Part shown: one piece after another, positions 30,601-38,298 of the stretch | Layout: each line of letters starts with the position of its first letter | Numbering within the stretch: position 1 is the stretch's first letter | Assembly (NCBI RefSeq): GCF_002008315.2 | Contig: NZ_MVDG02000001.1 | Location: forward strand, 744,001 to 808,000 | Length of the DNA: 64,000 nucleotides | Direction: 5' to 3' | Origin: Arthrobacter sp. KBS0703 | GTDB taxonomy: Bacteria > Actinomycetota > Actinomycetes > Actinomycetales > Micrococcaceae | Notes under the pieces: generated by a model | The model's input: the letters and a program-made list of their open reading frames with translations, nothing else | What the model was told of the DNA's origin: nothing | The model's database searches: none | Program-made: the position numbers and the translations under genes

Positions 30601-31134
30601 CTCCGGAGACCCGTCCCGCGCGAACCGGGGATGTCAGCCCGCAAGGGCACGGCGTTCCATGCCTGGGTCGAGGAGTACTTCGGAACAGCAGGCATGCTGG
30701 ACATCGATGAAGCCCCCGGATCTGACAACCACATCGACGAGGCTTACGGGCTTGAGGACATGGTGGCCACGTTCAGGGAATCCCCCTGGGCACACCGGTC
30801 TCCGGCCCACGTCGAGGTGCCGGTCGAAACCCGCATCGGTGAAGTCGTGGTCCGCGGACGGATCGACGCCGTATTCCGCGACTCCGACGGCTGCTGGGAC
30901 CTAGTGGACTGGAAGACCGGCAGGCGGCCGTCGTCCGGGCAGCTGAAAACGAAGAGCGTGCAGCTGGCTGTCTATCGGCTGGCCTGGGCGCGGCTCAAGG
31001 ACGTGCCGCTGGACGAGGTGCGGGCCGCTTTCTATTACGTTGCGGACAACCAGGTGGTCCGCCCCCATGACCTGGCGTCTGGGGCCGAACTGGAGAGCAT
31101 TGTCGCGGCAGCCCTTGCCGCACCGCGGCCCTAG
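27604..31134 (+). CDS. adnB: AdnB-like helicase-nuclease subunit, with in-frame adapter insertion
   Basis: This is the active motor subunit of the AdnAB-like complex. Walker A GAGSGKT is at 47-53, Walker B LLDEFQDT near 294, motif III GDPNQSIYGFRGAS follows, and the C-terminal nuclease has RGRIDAV and DLVDWKTGRR near residue 1100. The ATG at 27604 overlaps the adnA stop. Mosaic ends at 29339-29376 lie in frame, so the frame stays open for 1176 codons but contains an artefactual peptide (VSYTHLDVYKRQ, about residues 580-591) between GDLTDA and ALDWLPKEGW. The true protein lacks this peptide and probably has a few different residues there. Confidence 0.88.
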   Translation: MSRPADVPAPRFSPEELSLLLGEKNLPTAEQSAIISSPLTPRLVIAGAGSGKTATMADRVVWLVANGWVKPEEVLGVTFTRKAAGELASRIRAKLASLQRIAEADAGNALFPAGLLSADALEPKVSTYHSFASGIVSDYGLRLGIERDVVLLGGAQAWQLATEVVEAFDGDYSHFRVAKSTLVKAVIQLAGECAEHLQDPAEVHDWLMQRLAEFDAVPYVAETKKNPSQAAGELGAMLRTRASVAELVGRYSEAKRGRGALDFGDLVALAARVAREITLAAEMERQRYRVVLLDEFQDTSHAQLVLFSRLFGDGHAVTAVGDPNQSIYGFRGASAGQLFHFVSEFPVRLDDGEEGQARFSPAPTSYLTTAWRNGRNILAAANVISAPLSAAAAQAGPAGERASAASVEVPPLQPSPAAVQGRVILGRFATDEDEAAAIARDLLKYRVTDFEPSTTAAPVPPAMAVLCRRRAQMECIRREFEAQGIPYEIVGLGGLLDTPEIVDLVATLRVLADPGRSDSLMRLLAGARWRIGTADLMAFRDWSAFLARRRGQSAADAAAAGGTDEPPVGVVIEGDLTDAVSYTHLDVYKRQALDWLPKEGWTSAHGRTLTAPARERLHRLGTELRQLRGLLGEDLTTLLGEVERAMLLDIEVAARPGFSIHHARRNLDAFQDAAAGFLQTSHRVDVLAFLSWLEAAAAEEGGLDVPPADVNHEAVQLLTVHASKGLEWDVVFVPGLNAGAFPSSRDSRWSSGSAALPWPLRGDRADLPQWDIDQPDQKGWLDAEKDFKGAVQAHGEAEERRLAYVAYTRAKHVLWVSSGAWVGGRSGMAEMSPFLAELGPLAGIGTAGGARPAQDAAAEIHPGSVEEESLPDESPLTRDLEVAVWPYDPLEGPVDPRTGKRLRLVPGRRAAMDSAAVRLRTEISAIRELALEGEPEQPDPADRPRTPLRPYAAGWAREAALLLERRARRAQSRDVHLPGHISASTLVDLGEDPGAVLQRLRRPVPREPGMSARKGTAFHAWVEEYFGTAGMLDIDEAPGSDNHIDEAYGLEDMVATFRESPWAHRSPAHVEVPVETRIGEVVVRGRIDAVFRDSDGCWDLVDWKTGRRPSSGQLKTKSVQLAVYRLAWARLKDVPLDEVRAAFYYVADNQVVRPHDLASGAELESIVAAALAAPRP
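29339..29376. other. Double Tn5/Nextera mosaic end junction in adnB
   Basis: Two perfect 19-bp ends meet at 29357/29358. Unlike most of the other junctions it keeps the reading frame, so it would be translated as a false 12-13 residue segment. Confidence 0.97.
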
Positions 31135-31151
31135 GCGTGGGAATCACACCC

Positions 31152-31212
31152 TTGACCCTAGGACCATTGACCCTTAGGTCCCTTGGACTTAGGCCCCTTG
31201 GACCTCGAGTCC
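31152..31212. repeat. Degenerate 15-16 bp tandem repeat between convergent genes
   Basis: Four imperfect copies of a unit like TTGACCCTTAGGTCCC occur: TTGACCCTAGGACCA, TTGACCCTTAGGTCCC, TTGGACTTAGGCCCC and TTGGACCTCGAGTCC. Each is itself partly palindromic (CCTAGG, CCTNAGG). They fill the 83-base gap between adnB and the phosphotransferase gene and may fold as a shared terminator. Confidence 0.6.
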
Positions 31213-31217
31213 TCGGA

Positions 31218-32555
31218 TCAGGGCGCCTTGGCGTCGACGATGTTGATGGCTGTGGTGGAGGTGTCATCGGCAGAAAGCGGCGTGGGCTGCGTCGCTGCCT
31301 CGGCGTCGTCCGGGTGGTCTTCTGCGTCCGGGCCGGACTGTCCGTCCACGCTTCCGTCACCGTCGATGCTTCCGTCCGCGTCCACGGTGTCCGGAACGTC
31401 CCCGGCGGCCGGAGCGTCCGGTGCATTGGAGGTTGGGTCCTCGTCAGCCGGGATGGGCATGACGTGCACGGCCGGCATCGGCTCGGAGACGTCGGTGTTC
31501 GCCGGTGCGGCAATCAGCTCGGCGGAAACCGGCTCGACCGAAATCGGACCGACCGAAACCGGGCCGGCTGAAGCCGGGTCCGGCGCTGCGGAACCCGGTG
31601 CAGCCGGTGACGGCAGGGGCTCCACGCTGATGGGCTGCCCGCCGTGCTCGGCGATGTCGTCCGCCAGCGTGGCCAGCATGCCTTCCGCCTCGGAAATCAT
31701 CTCGGCGTCAGCGGCTGCAATTCCCTTGACAAGGTACTGCGCCAACGCGAATTCCGCGGACAGGGCCGCCCTTCGGAGCAGATGGCTGTCGGGCGCGTCG
31801 CGCCGGTGTTCGGTGTAGTGGCGCACCACGGCTTCAACGAACTCATGCTCGTTGGATGCCACGAGCCAGGCAAGGTCATCGGCGGGGTCGCCGATTCGCA
31901 GGTCGGTCCAGCCGGTGACGGCCGTGACCCGGTCCTCGTCGACGAGCAGGTTGTCCTCGTGAAGGTCGCCGTGGACCACGCACGGATTGAAGCGCCACAG
32001 TGACACGTCTTCCATGGCGTGCTCCCAGCGGCGGAGAAGCAGGGGCGGAATCTTTCCCGTCGTTGCGGCCATGTCGAGCTCGTTCAGCCTGCGCTGGCGG
32101 AACTCATTGGGGGTGTAGCTCGGCAGGTCGGCGTTGCTGACCAGGGCACGGGGCAAATCATGGATGGCGGCCAGGGCAGTTCCGATTTCCTTCGCCAGTT
32201 CCTGGGACCCCGCAGTCAACTCCTCCACTGTGCGGGTGGAGCCATTGAGGTGGGAGTAGACGAACGTGCTCAGATTCTGCTGGCGGACGGTCCCGGCCAC
32301 GGTGGGCATCAGGAAGGGAAGCTCCGCCCGGATGGCGGGGGCGAAGGCGCGCAGCACCAGGAACTCCGTCTCGAGCCGTGTGCTCGCCTCCGCATGCCGG
32401 GGCGAACGGACCCGCCAGCGCTTTCCCTCGGAGTCGAGCAGGAGAGCCGAATCAAAGTCCGCCGGATCGTCCGGTGCGGAACTCACGGCGGTCGGGCTCA
32501 GTCCGGGGACTGCCGCGGTTGCCACAGCTGCCAATTCGATCGGTTCTCTTCTCAC
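31218..32555 (-). CDS. APH-like phosphotransferase with long disordered tail
   Basis: Residues about 1-290 form an aminoglycoside/macrolide phosphotransferase-like kinase fold. The catalytic loop is HGDLHEDN (195-202) and a GWTDLRIGDPADDLAWL segment (215-231) supplies the metal-binding Asp. The last 140 residues are low-complexity, rich in Pro, Ala, Asp, Ser and Glu, with short SVEP/SVGP repeats. The GTG at 32555 is chosen because upstream sequence is not conserved-looking, but no strong ribosome site is present and the start is uncertain. Similar genes are usually found next to nudC in this group. Substrate is unknown; a resistance role should not be assumed. Confidence 0.78.
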   Translation of the reverse strand: MRREPIELAAVATAAVPGLSPTAVSSAPDDPADFDSALLLDSEGKRWRVRSPRHAEASTRLETEFLVLRAFAPAIRAELPFLMPTVAGTVRQQNLSTFVYSHLNGSTRTVEELTAGSQELAKEIGTALAAIHDLPRALVSNADLPSYTPNEFRQRRLNELDMAATTGKIPPLLLRRWEHAMEDVSLWRFNPCVVHGDLHEDNLLVDEDRVTAVTGWTDLRIGDPADDLAWLVASNEHEFVEAVVRHYTEHRRDAPDSHLLRRAALSAEFALAQYLVKGIAAADAEMISEAEGMLATLADDIAEHGGQPISVEPLPSPAAPGSAAPDPASAGPVSVGPISVEPVSAELIAAPANTDVSEPMPAVHVMPIPADEDPTSNAPDAPAAGDVPDTVDADGSIDGDGSVDGQSGPDAEDHPDDAEAATQPTPLSADDTSTTAINIVDAKAP

Positions 32556-32708
32556 GGTTCCACGGTAGATTGACTCGCGTTCAAGACGGCGATGTGTCGC
32601 GGCGAGTCTTGAGATCCAGCCGAAATATGAGCCGGCCGCTGTCCAAAGCGGGCCGCCCGGCGCCTCCTGGAAATGTGAATTGTCACCCCGAGTCAGTACG
32701 GTGGATAC

Positions 32709-33761
32709 ATGAGTCATGCGGAGGCCGCTGCGCCGGTCAGTCAGCAGTTGGGCAAGGCGCCGGAAAATCAGCTGCCCAAGGGTGATTTGGCGGCCAACCA
32801 CCTTTTCGACACCGTGCTGCCGGTGCGCCCGGCCCTGGTGAACCGCGGATCAGTTGAACGGATGAAGCCCAACCTCGTCGAAGACCTCCTGGCACGCGGC
32901 GGCACGCAAGCCATGGTCCTGTCCGGCAGGCACGCCGTCATTCACGACGACGCCCTCGTCCTGACGGACGCCGCCCGGCTGCTGGACCGGCTCCGCAGTG
33001 CGGATTCCGGGCCCTCGCTCATCGTCTACCTCGGCTCTGCCCTGGAGAATTCGGATCTCCCGGCAGGGACTGAGATCCTGCTGTTCATCCTGCCCGCCCC
33101 GGTCGATCCCGGCACCGCAGGACTCCCCGCGGGCGCCACCTGGGAAGGATTCCGCGACGTTGCCGCCCGGCTGGACCCGACCCATACGGCCCTCTTCGTT
33201 GAGGCCAGCGCCATCGCCAACTGGCATGGCAGCCACACGCACTGCCCCAGGTGCGGCGCCCAGACCACCGTGGAAACCGGCGGATGGGTCCGGCGCTGCC
33301 CGGAAGACAACTCCGAACACTATCCCCGGACCGATCCCGCGATCATCGTCACCGTGGTAGGACCGGACGGGCGCCTGCTCCTTGGCGGCGGCGGCCCGCT
33401 CGATGCAAAGAACTACTCAACACTTGCCGGCTTCGTGGAACCGGGGGAGTCGCTCGAACAGGCCGTGGTCCGCGAAATCCGCGAGGAAGTGGGCGTGCGC
33501 GTCAGGGCCTGCCAGTACCTCGGATCCCAGTCCTGGCCCTTCCCTGCATCACTCATGCTCGGTTTCACCGCCGTCACGGATGACTCCGAGGCAAAGCCCG
33601 ACGGCGTTGAGGTCACCCGGGCCCGGTGGTTCAGCCGGGAGGAACTCCAGAACGCTGTGCTGAGCGGCGAGATTGTCATTTCCACCAGGCTGTCCATCGC
33701 CCGGTCGCTGATCGAACACTGGTACGGCGGCGTTATCCAGGACCGGCCCGCCGACGAATGA
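32709..33761 (+). CDS. nudC: NAD(H) pyrophosphatase / deNADding Nudix hydrolase
   Basis: NudC cleaves NADH to NMNH and AMP and can remove NAD caps from RNA. The 350-residue protein has an N-terminal NudC domain, a zinc ribbon starting HCPRCGAQT (near residue 178), the Nudix box GFVEPGESLEQ...REIREEVG (near 240-261) and the family motif after it, here SQSWPFPAS instead of SQPWPFP. The zinc ribbon has a third Cys in RRCPEDN but the fourth position is not an obvious Cys. It lies between a phosphotransferase and uvrD2. Confidence 0.9.
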   Translation: MSHAEAAAPVSQQLGKAPENQLPKGDLAANHLFDTVLPVRPALVNRGSVERMKPNLVEDLLARGGTQAMVLSGRHAVIHDDALVLTDAARLLDRLRSADSGPSLIVYLGSALENSDLPAGTEILLFILPAPVDPGTAGLPAGATWEGFRDVAARLDPTHTALFVEASAIANWHGSHTHCPRCGAQTTVETGGWVRRCPEDNSEHYPRTDPAIIVTVVGPDGRLLLGGGGPLDAKNYSTLAGFVEPGESLEQAVVREIREEVGVRVRACQYLGSQSWPFPASLMLGFTAVTDDSEAKPDGVEVTRARWFSREELQNAVLSGEIVISTRLSIARSLIEHWYGGVIQDRPADE

Positions 33762-33801
33762 CCGGGACAACCCCATCCATCCCATCGACTGAGCAGCAGA
33801 A

Positions 33802-35953
33802 GTGACTACAGAAATTCCTGACGGCAACGACTCCCTGGAGGACCGCATCCTCGGCGGCCTCGACGCCGAACAGCGGGAGGTGGCCAGCACCCTGACCGGC
33901 CCGCTCTGCGTTCTCGCGGGGGCCGGAACCGGCAAGACCCGTGCCATCACGCACCGGATCGCCTACGGAGTGCATTCCGGGGTATACAGTCCGCAGCGGC
34001 TGCTGGCGGTCACCTTCACGGCACGTGCTGCCGCGGAAATGCGCAGCAGGCTGCGTGACCTCGGCGTCGGCAACGTCCAGGCCCGGACGTTCCACGCCGC
34101 GGCGCTTCGGCAACTCCAGTTTTTCTGGCCGCAGGCTGTCGGCGGGACACTGCCAAACCTTCTGGACCACAAAGCACAGATGATCGCCGAGGCCGCCCGC
34201 CGGCTGCGGCTCAGCACGGACCGGGCGTCCATCAGGGATTTGGCGTCGGAGATCGAGTGGGCCAAGGTGTCCATGCTGACGCCGGCCAACTATCTGGAGA
34301 ACGCCCAGGACCGGGGCAACCCCGGAGGCTTCGACCTCACCGCCGTCGCCCGGGTCTTCCAGTCATACGAGGACGTCAAGACCGACCGCAACGTCATCGA
34401 CTTCGAGGACGTCCTGTTGATTACCGTGGGCATCCTCCAGGAAGACCCGAAGGTCGCCGCCACGGTCCGGGAACAGTATCGGCATTTCGTCGTGGACGAG
34501 TACCAGGACGTGTCCCCGCTGCAGCAACGCCTCCTGGAGCTGTGGCTGGGCGGCCGGGATGAACTGTGCGTGGTGGGCGATGCCAGCCAGACCATCTATT
34601 CGTTCACCGGCGCGTCCCCCCGCCATCTGCTCGGCTTCAAGGCCCTGTATCCGAACGCCAACGTGGTCAAGCTGATCCGCGACTACCGCTCCACGCCCCA
34701 GGTGGTAAAGCTGGCCAATGACCTCCTGGCGGCCCGCCGCAGCGGAGGCCCGGCCGCGGACGCCGCGTGGGCGGCGCCGCTGAAGCTGGTTGCGCAGCGG
34801 AACGCCGGACCGGCGCCGCAGTTCACCGAGTGCTCGGACGACGAAGCCGAGGCTGCCACAGTCGCCGCCAAGATCCGCGGCCTGCTCGACGCCGGCACGC
34901 CGGCCAGCCAAATCGCCATCCTGTTCCGCACCAACGGGCAGTCCGAGGCCTACGAGCAGGCCCTGGCCTCCGCGGGAATCGGCTACCAGCTGCGCGGTGG
35001 CGAACGGTTCTTCGCCCGCAAGGAAGTGCGCGACGCCATCCTCCAGCTGCGCGCGGCCACCCGCGCCGTCGCGGAGTGTCTCTTATACACATCTCGATGT
35101 GTATAAGAGACAGGGCCAGCTCGTCCGCGACATCGTTGCATCGCTGGGGTACACGGACGCCGCCCCCCACAGCGGAGGCGCGCTGCGCGAGCGCTGGGAA
35201 TCCCTGGCGGCCCTGGTGGCCCTGGCGGATGAGCTCGTGCTGAGCCGCGGCCCGCAGTTCAGCCTCTCGGACTTCGTCAACGAGCTCCAGGAGCGGTCGC
35301 TGGCCCAGCACGCGCCCACGGTGCAGGGCGTCACGCTGGCGTCACTGCACGCCGCAAAAGGCCTGGAGTGGGATGCCGTGTTCCTGGTGGGGCTGAGCGA
35401 AGGGCTCATGCCCATTTCGTTCGCCGATACTGCGGAGGCTGTGGACGAGGAACGCCGCCTGCTGTACGTCGGCATAACCCGTGCGCGCGAGCACCTGGCG
35501 CTGTCCTGGTCCACCGCGCGGACACCGGGCGGCCGCGCCAACCGGAAACCGTCACGCTTCCTGGACGGACTCCGGCCCGACTCCGTGGCAAGTTCCAGCG
35601 CCCGCGGCAAGGGACCGTTGCCCAAGCGGAAGGCAGCCACGCCCGCGTCCTGCCGGGTCTGCGGCAGCATGCTGGCCAGCGGCGCCGAACGGAAGGTGGG
35701 CCGCTGCAGCCAATGCCCGCCCACCTACGAGGAGCAAACCTTCAACGCGCTCCGGGAGTGGCGCAAGGAAGTCGCGTTGTCGGCCGAAGTTCCGGCCTTC
35801 GTGGTCTTCACCGATGCAACCCTCACCGCGATTGCCGAAGCGCGGCCGGTGTCGCTCGAGGAACTGGCCCGCCTCGCCGGCGTCGGCCCCTCCAAACTGG
35901 AGAAGTACGGCGAAGCCGTCCTGGCGGTCCTGGTGGAAAGCACCACGCTCTGA
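33802..35953 (+). pseudogene. uvrD2: UvrD2-type DNA helicase, split by an adapter junction
   Basis: UvrD2 is a superfamily 1 3'-5' helicase of actinobacterial repair. The first part has Walker A GAGTGKT (40-46), VVDEYQDV (near 230), GDASQTIYSFTGAS and GGERFFARKEVRDAI. After the junction at 35077-35113 the sequence continues in another frame with LASLHAAKGLEWDAVFLVGL, DEERRLLYVGITRARE, a Cys4 zinc element (CRVCGSMLA...CSQCP) and a C-terminal HRDC domain (LARLAGVGPSKLEKYGEAVL). The Cys4-HRDC tail identifies UvrD2 rather than UvrD1. It starts at GTG 33802 and overlaps the next gene by one base. Probably intact in the organism. Confidence 0.88.
35077..35113. other. Double Tn5/Nextera mosaic end junction in uvrD2, with one mismatch
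   Basis: This junction has the same structure as the others, but the first base of the right end is C (35095) instead of A, and the first C of the left end is lacking (G at 35076). It shifts the uvrD2 frame. Confidence 0.96.
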
Positions 35954-36564
35954 TGCCCGGCACACCGCAGACGACGCACGACGGCGCCCCCGTTGTGGTG
36001 CGCCGGTCGGGCCGCCGGCGTCGCACCGTTGCCGCCTTCTGGGAGAACGGCACGGCGGTCGTGGCGATCCCCGCCCACTTCAGCAGGGCCCAGGAAGCCG
36101 AATGGGTGCGGCGGATGCTGGAGAAGCTCAGGACCCAGGGCGACAAGAAGTCCAACGGCTCGGGCCGTCGCCCCTCGTCGGATGCCGCCCTGGCCGGCCA
36201 CGCCGCCCACCTCTCGGCAACATACCTGGGTGGCAGGGCCCGGCCGACGTCGGTCCGCTGGGTCAGCAACCAGAACTCGCGCTGGGGTTCGGCCACGCCC
36301 GCCGACGGCTCCATCCGGCTTTCGGACAAGCTCCGTCCCATGCCGCAGTGGGTCATCGACTACGTGCTGCTCCATGAACTGGCGCATCTGCTCGTGGCCG
36401 GTCACAACGCAGCCTTCTGGAAGCTGCTGGAGGCTTACCCCGAGACCGCACGCGCCAAGGCGTTCCTGGAGGGCGTGGCGTTCGCCACGGCCCGCGGGTT
36501 GCCCGCCGACGGCCAGCATGGGCTGGCCGACGACGCCGGCCAGCCCGCCGCCGTCGGCCCCTAG
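35953..36564 (+). CDS. YgjP/SprT-like metallopeptidase domain protein
   Basis: This 203-residue protein belongs to the M48-like YgjP (DUF45) family of putative zinc peptidases. The zinc motif is HELAHLLVAGHNAAFW (near residue 141), preceded by RWVSNQNSRWGSATPADGSIRLSDKL, the typical conserved block. The N-terminal part is basic and beta-rich (VVVRRSGRRRRTVAAFWENG). The ATG at 35953 overlaps the uvrD2 stop by one base (TGATG), so the two are coupled. In homologous genomes it commonly follows uvrD2; the substrate is not known. Confidence 0.85.
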   Translation: MPGTPQTTHDGAPVVVRRSGRRRRTVAAFWENGTAVVAIPAHFSRAQEAEWVRRMLEKLRTQGDKKSNGSGRRPSSDAALAGHAAHLSATYLGGRARPTSVRWVSNQNSRWGSATPADGSIRLSDKLRPMPQWVIDYVLLHELAHLLVAGHNAAFWKLLEAYPETARAKAFLEGVAFATARGLPADGQHGLADDAGQPAAVGP

Positions 36565-36612
36565 CCCCTGCCGGAGCGGTTCCTGCTTCGGACGGTCCTG
36601 GTTGGACTGTTC

Positions 36613-38076
36613 CTACTTGTCCTTGGCGTCGGGAGCAGCGCCATCGGTGCCGTCATCCTCCGCGGTGCCGCTATCCTCTGCCACACCATCCTCCGGGGCG
36701 CCGGAATCCTCGGCGGGCCCGGCTTCGGGGCTGTCGAAGCCGCCGTTCAGCAGTTTCGTGAGTGCGTCGTCCACCTCGCTGTCGCTGGCTTCGGCCAGCT
36801 TGCGGCGTTCGCTGAAGCCCTTGGGGTCATCGAGGTCCTCGGCCGTGGGGAGCAGGTCGGGATGCTTCCAGATGGCATCGCGGCCATCAATGCCGCGCTC
36901 TTCCTTCAAGGACGCCCACAGTGTTGCGGCCTCGCGGAGGCGCCGGGGGCGCAGTTCCAGTCCCACCAGGGAGGCGAAGGCGTGTTCGGCAGGGCCGCCG
37001 GTGGCGCGGCGGCGCCGGACGGTTTCGCGGAGGGCGGCGGCGGACGGGAGGACCTTCTCGGTGGCCGCCGCGGTGAGTTCGTCAACCCATCCTTCAACCA
37101 GGGCGAGGGCGGTCTCCAGTTTCTGGAGGGCCTGCTCCTGGGCCGGGGTCCGCTGGGGCATGAAGACACCCTGCGAAAGGGCCTCCTGAATTCCTTCGGG
37201 GTTGCTGGGGTCGAGGTCCCGGGCGAGCTCTTCAATCCGGGACGTGTCGATGTGGATGCCTCGGGCGTAGGCCTCGATGGCGCCCAGCAGGTGCCCCCGC
37301 AGCCACGGGACCTGGACGAACAGCCGGGCGTGGGCGGCCTCGCGGACAGCAAGGAACAGGCGAATGTCGTTCTCCGGCAGGCTGAGTCCCTCGCCGAACT
37401 TTGCCACGTTGCCCGGAAGCAACGCCATTTCCAGGTCGGCCAGCGGAACGCCGATGTCAGTTGAACTGACCACCTCGGCGGACAGTGCACCGATGGCCTG
37501 ACCCAGCTGCATGCCGAAGATGGCGCCGCCCATGTTCTGCAGCATGGAGGAAGCGCCGCCCATCATGGACTTCATTTCCTCGGGCATCTGCTCGGTCATT
37601 GCGCTGGACAACGCGTTGGCGATGCTGTTGGCCACCGGCTCCGTAAGCCGCTTCCAGGTTCCGAGCGTTTCCTCGACCCACTCTGCACGCGACCAGGCGC
37701 GGCCGATCAGGCCCGTCGCCGGCAGGTCGGTGACCGGGTCCAGCCACAGTTCGGCAAGCCGCAGGGCCTCGTCCACCTCGCGTGACTGCGGCGTCGTGAC
37801 GGACGGATCAGAACTGCTGGCGGCAACACGACGGGCGTTGTCGTGGGCCAGTTTCCAATTGACGGGTCCCTCGGACGGGGCGCTCATCATGGCCTGCACC
37901 TGTGAAAACATCTGTGCCAGCAGGTTGGGATCGTCGGGGAGCCCGGCCGCTTTCGCCAATTCGGCGGGGTCGATGTCGCCCATGCCCTTGCCGCCCATGA
38001 GGTTCTGCAGCATTTCTGCCAGCGGATCCTTCGGGTTTTCTTCGCCGTTAGGCGGATTGAGTGGGTTGGAGGTCAT
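36613..38076 (-). CDS. DUF2342 zincin-like metalloprotease
   Basis: This 487-residue protein is the actinobacterial zincin family once called F420-biosynthesis-associated. The motif REAAHARLFVQVPWLRGHL (near residue 246) is the family's zinc-binding ExxH variant, and GGAIFGMQLGQAIGALSAEVVS precedes it as usual. N-terminal 60 residues are methionine- and proline-rich; the C-terminal 60 are acidic and look disordered. It is convergent with the YgjP gene and divergent from the YlbL-type protease. Peptidase activity is predicted from the fold only. Confidence 0.85.
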   Translation of the reverse strand: MTSNPLNPPNGEENPKDPLAEMLQNLMGGKGMGDIDPAELAKAAGLPDDPNLLAQMFSQVQAMMSAPSEGPVNWKLAHDNARRVAASSSDPSVTTPQSREVDEALRLAELWLDPVTDLPATGLIGRAWSRAEWVEETLGTWKRLTEPVANSIANALSSAMTEQMPEEMKSMMGGASSMLQNMGGAIFGMQLGQAIGALSAEVVSSTDIGVPLADLEMALLPGNVAKFGEGLSLPENDIRLFLAVREAAHARLFVQVPWLRGHLLGAIEAYARGIHIDTSRIEELARDLDPSNPEGIQEALSQGVFMPQRTPAQEQALQKLETALALVEGWVDELTAAATEKVLPSAAALRETVRRRRATGGPAEHAFASLVGLELRPRRLREAATLWASLKEERGIDGRDAIWKHPDLLPTAEDLDDPKGFSERRKLAEASDSEVDDALTKLLNGGFDSPEAGPAEDSGAPEDGVAEDSGTAEDDGTDGAAPDAKDK

Positions 38077-38298
38077 GATCCCGCCGATCGTCGGTGTGAC
38101 TACTGATCAACCTTCACGCTACCCCGCGGGCGGGCGGCTGTCTGCCGAATGGGGGTCCGTTCGCTGTAGGCAAAGAGCTTTCACCCGGCGCGGACGCGTA
38201 GTGTTAGAAATCGGAATGTTTGCAGGTTGTGCCACGGCTGTCCGCTGGCCGCCGCCACGGTGCCGCGAGCTACAAACGCGGTGGGGAGAGGTCCTTCA

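Noticed and set aside
31218..32555. Aminoglycoside resistance gene
   Set aside because: The fold is APH-like, but it lies in a conserved chromosomal neighbourhood (nudC, uvrD2) and has no drug-specific motif; a resistance role is not supported.
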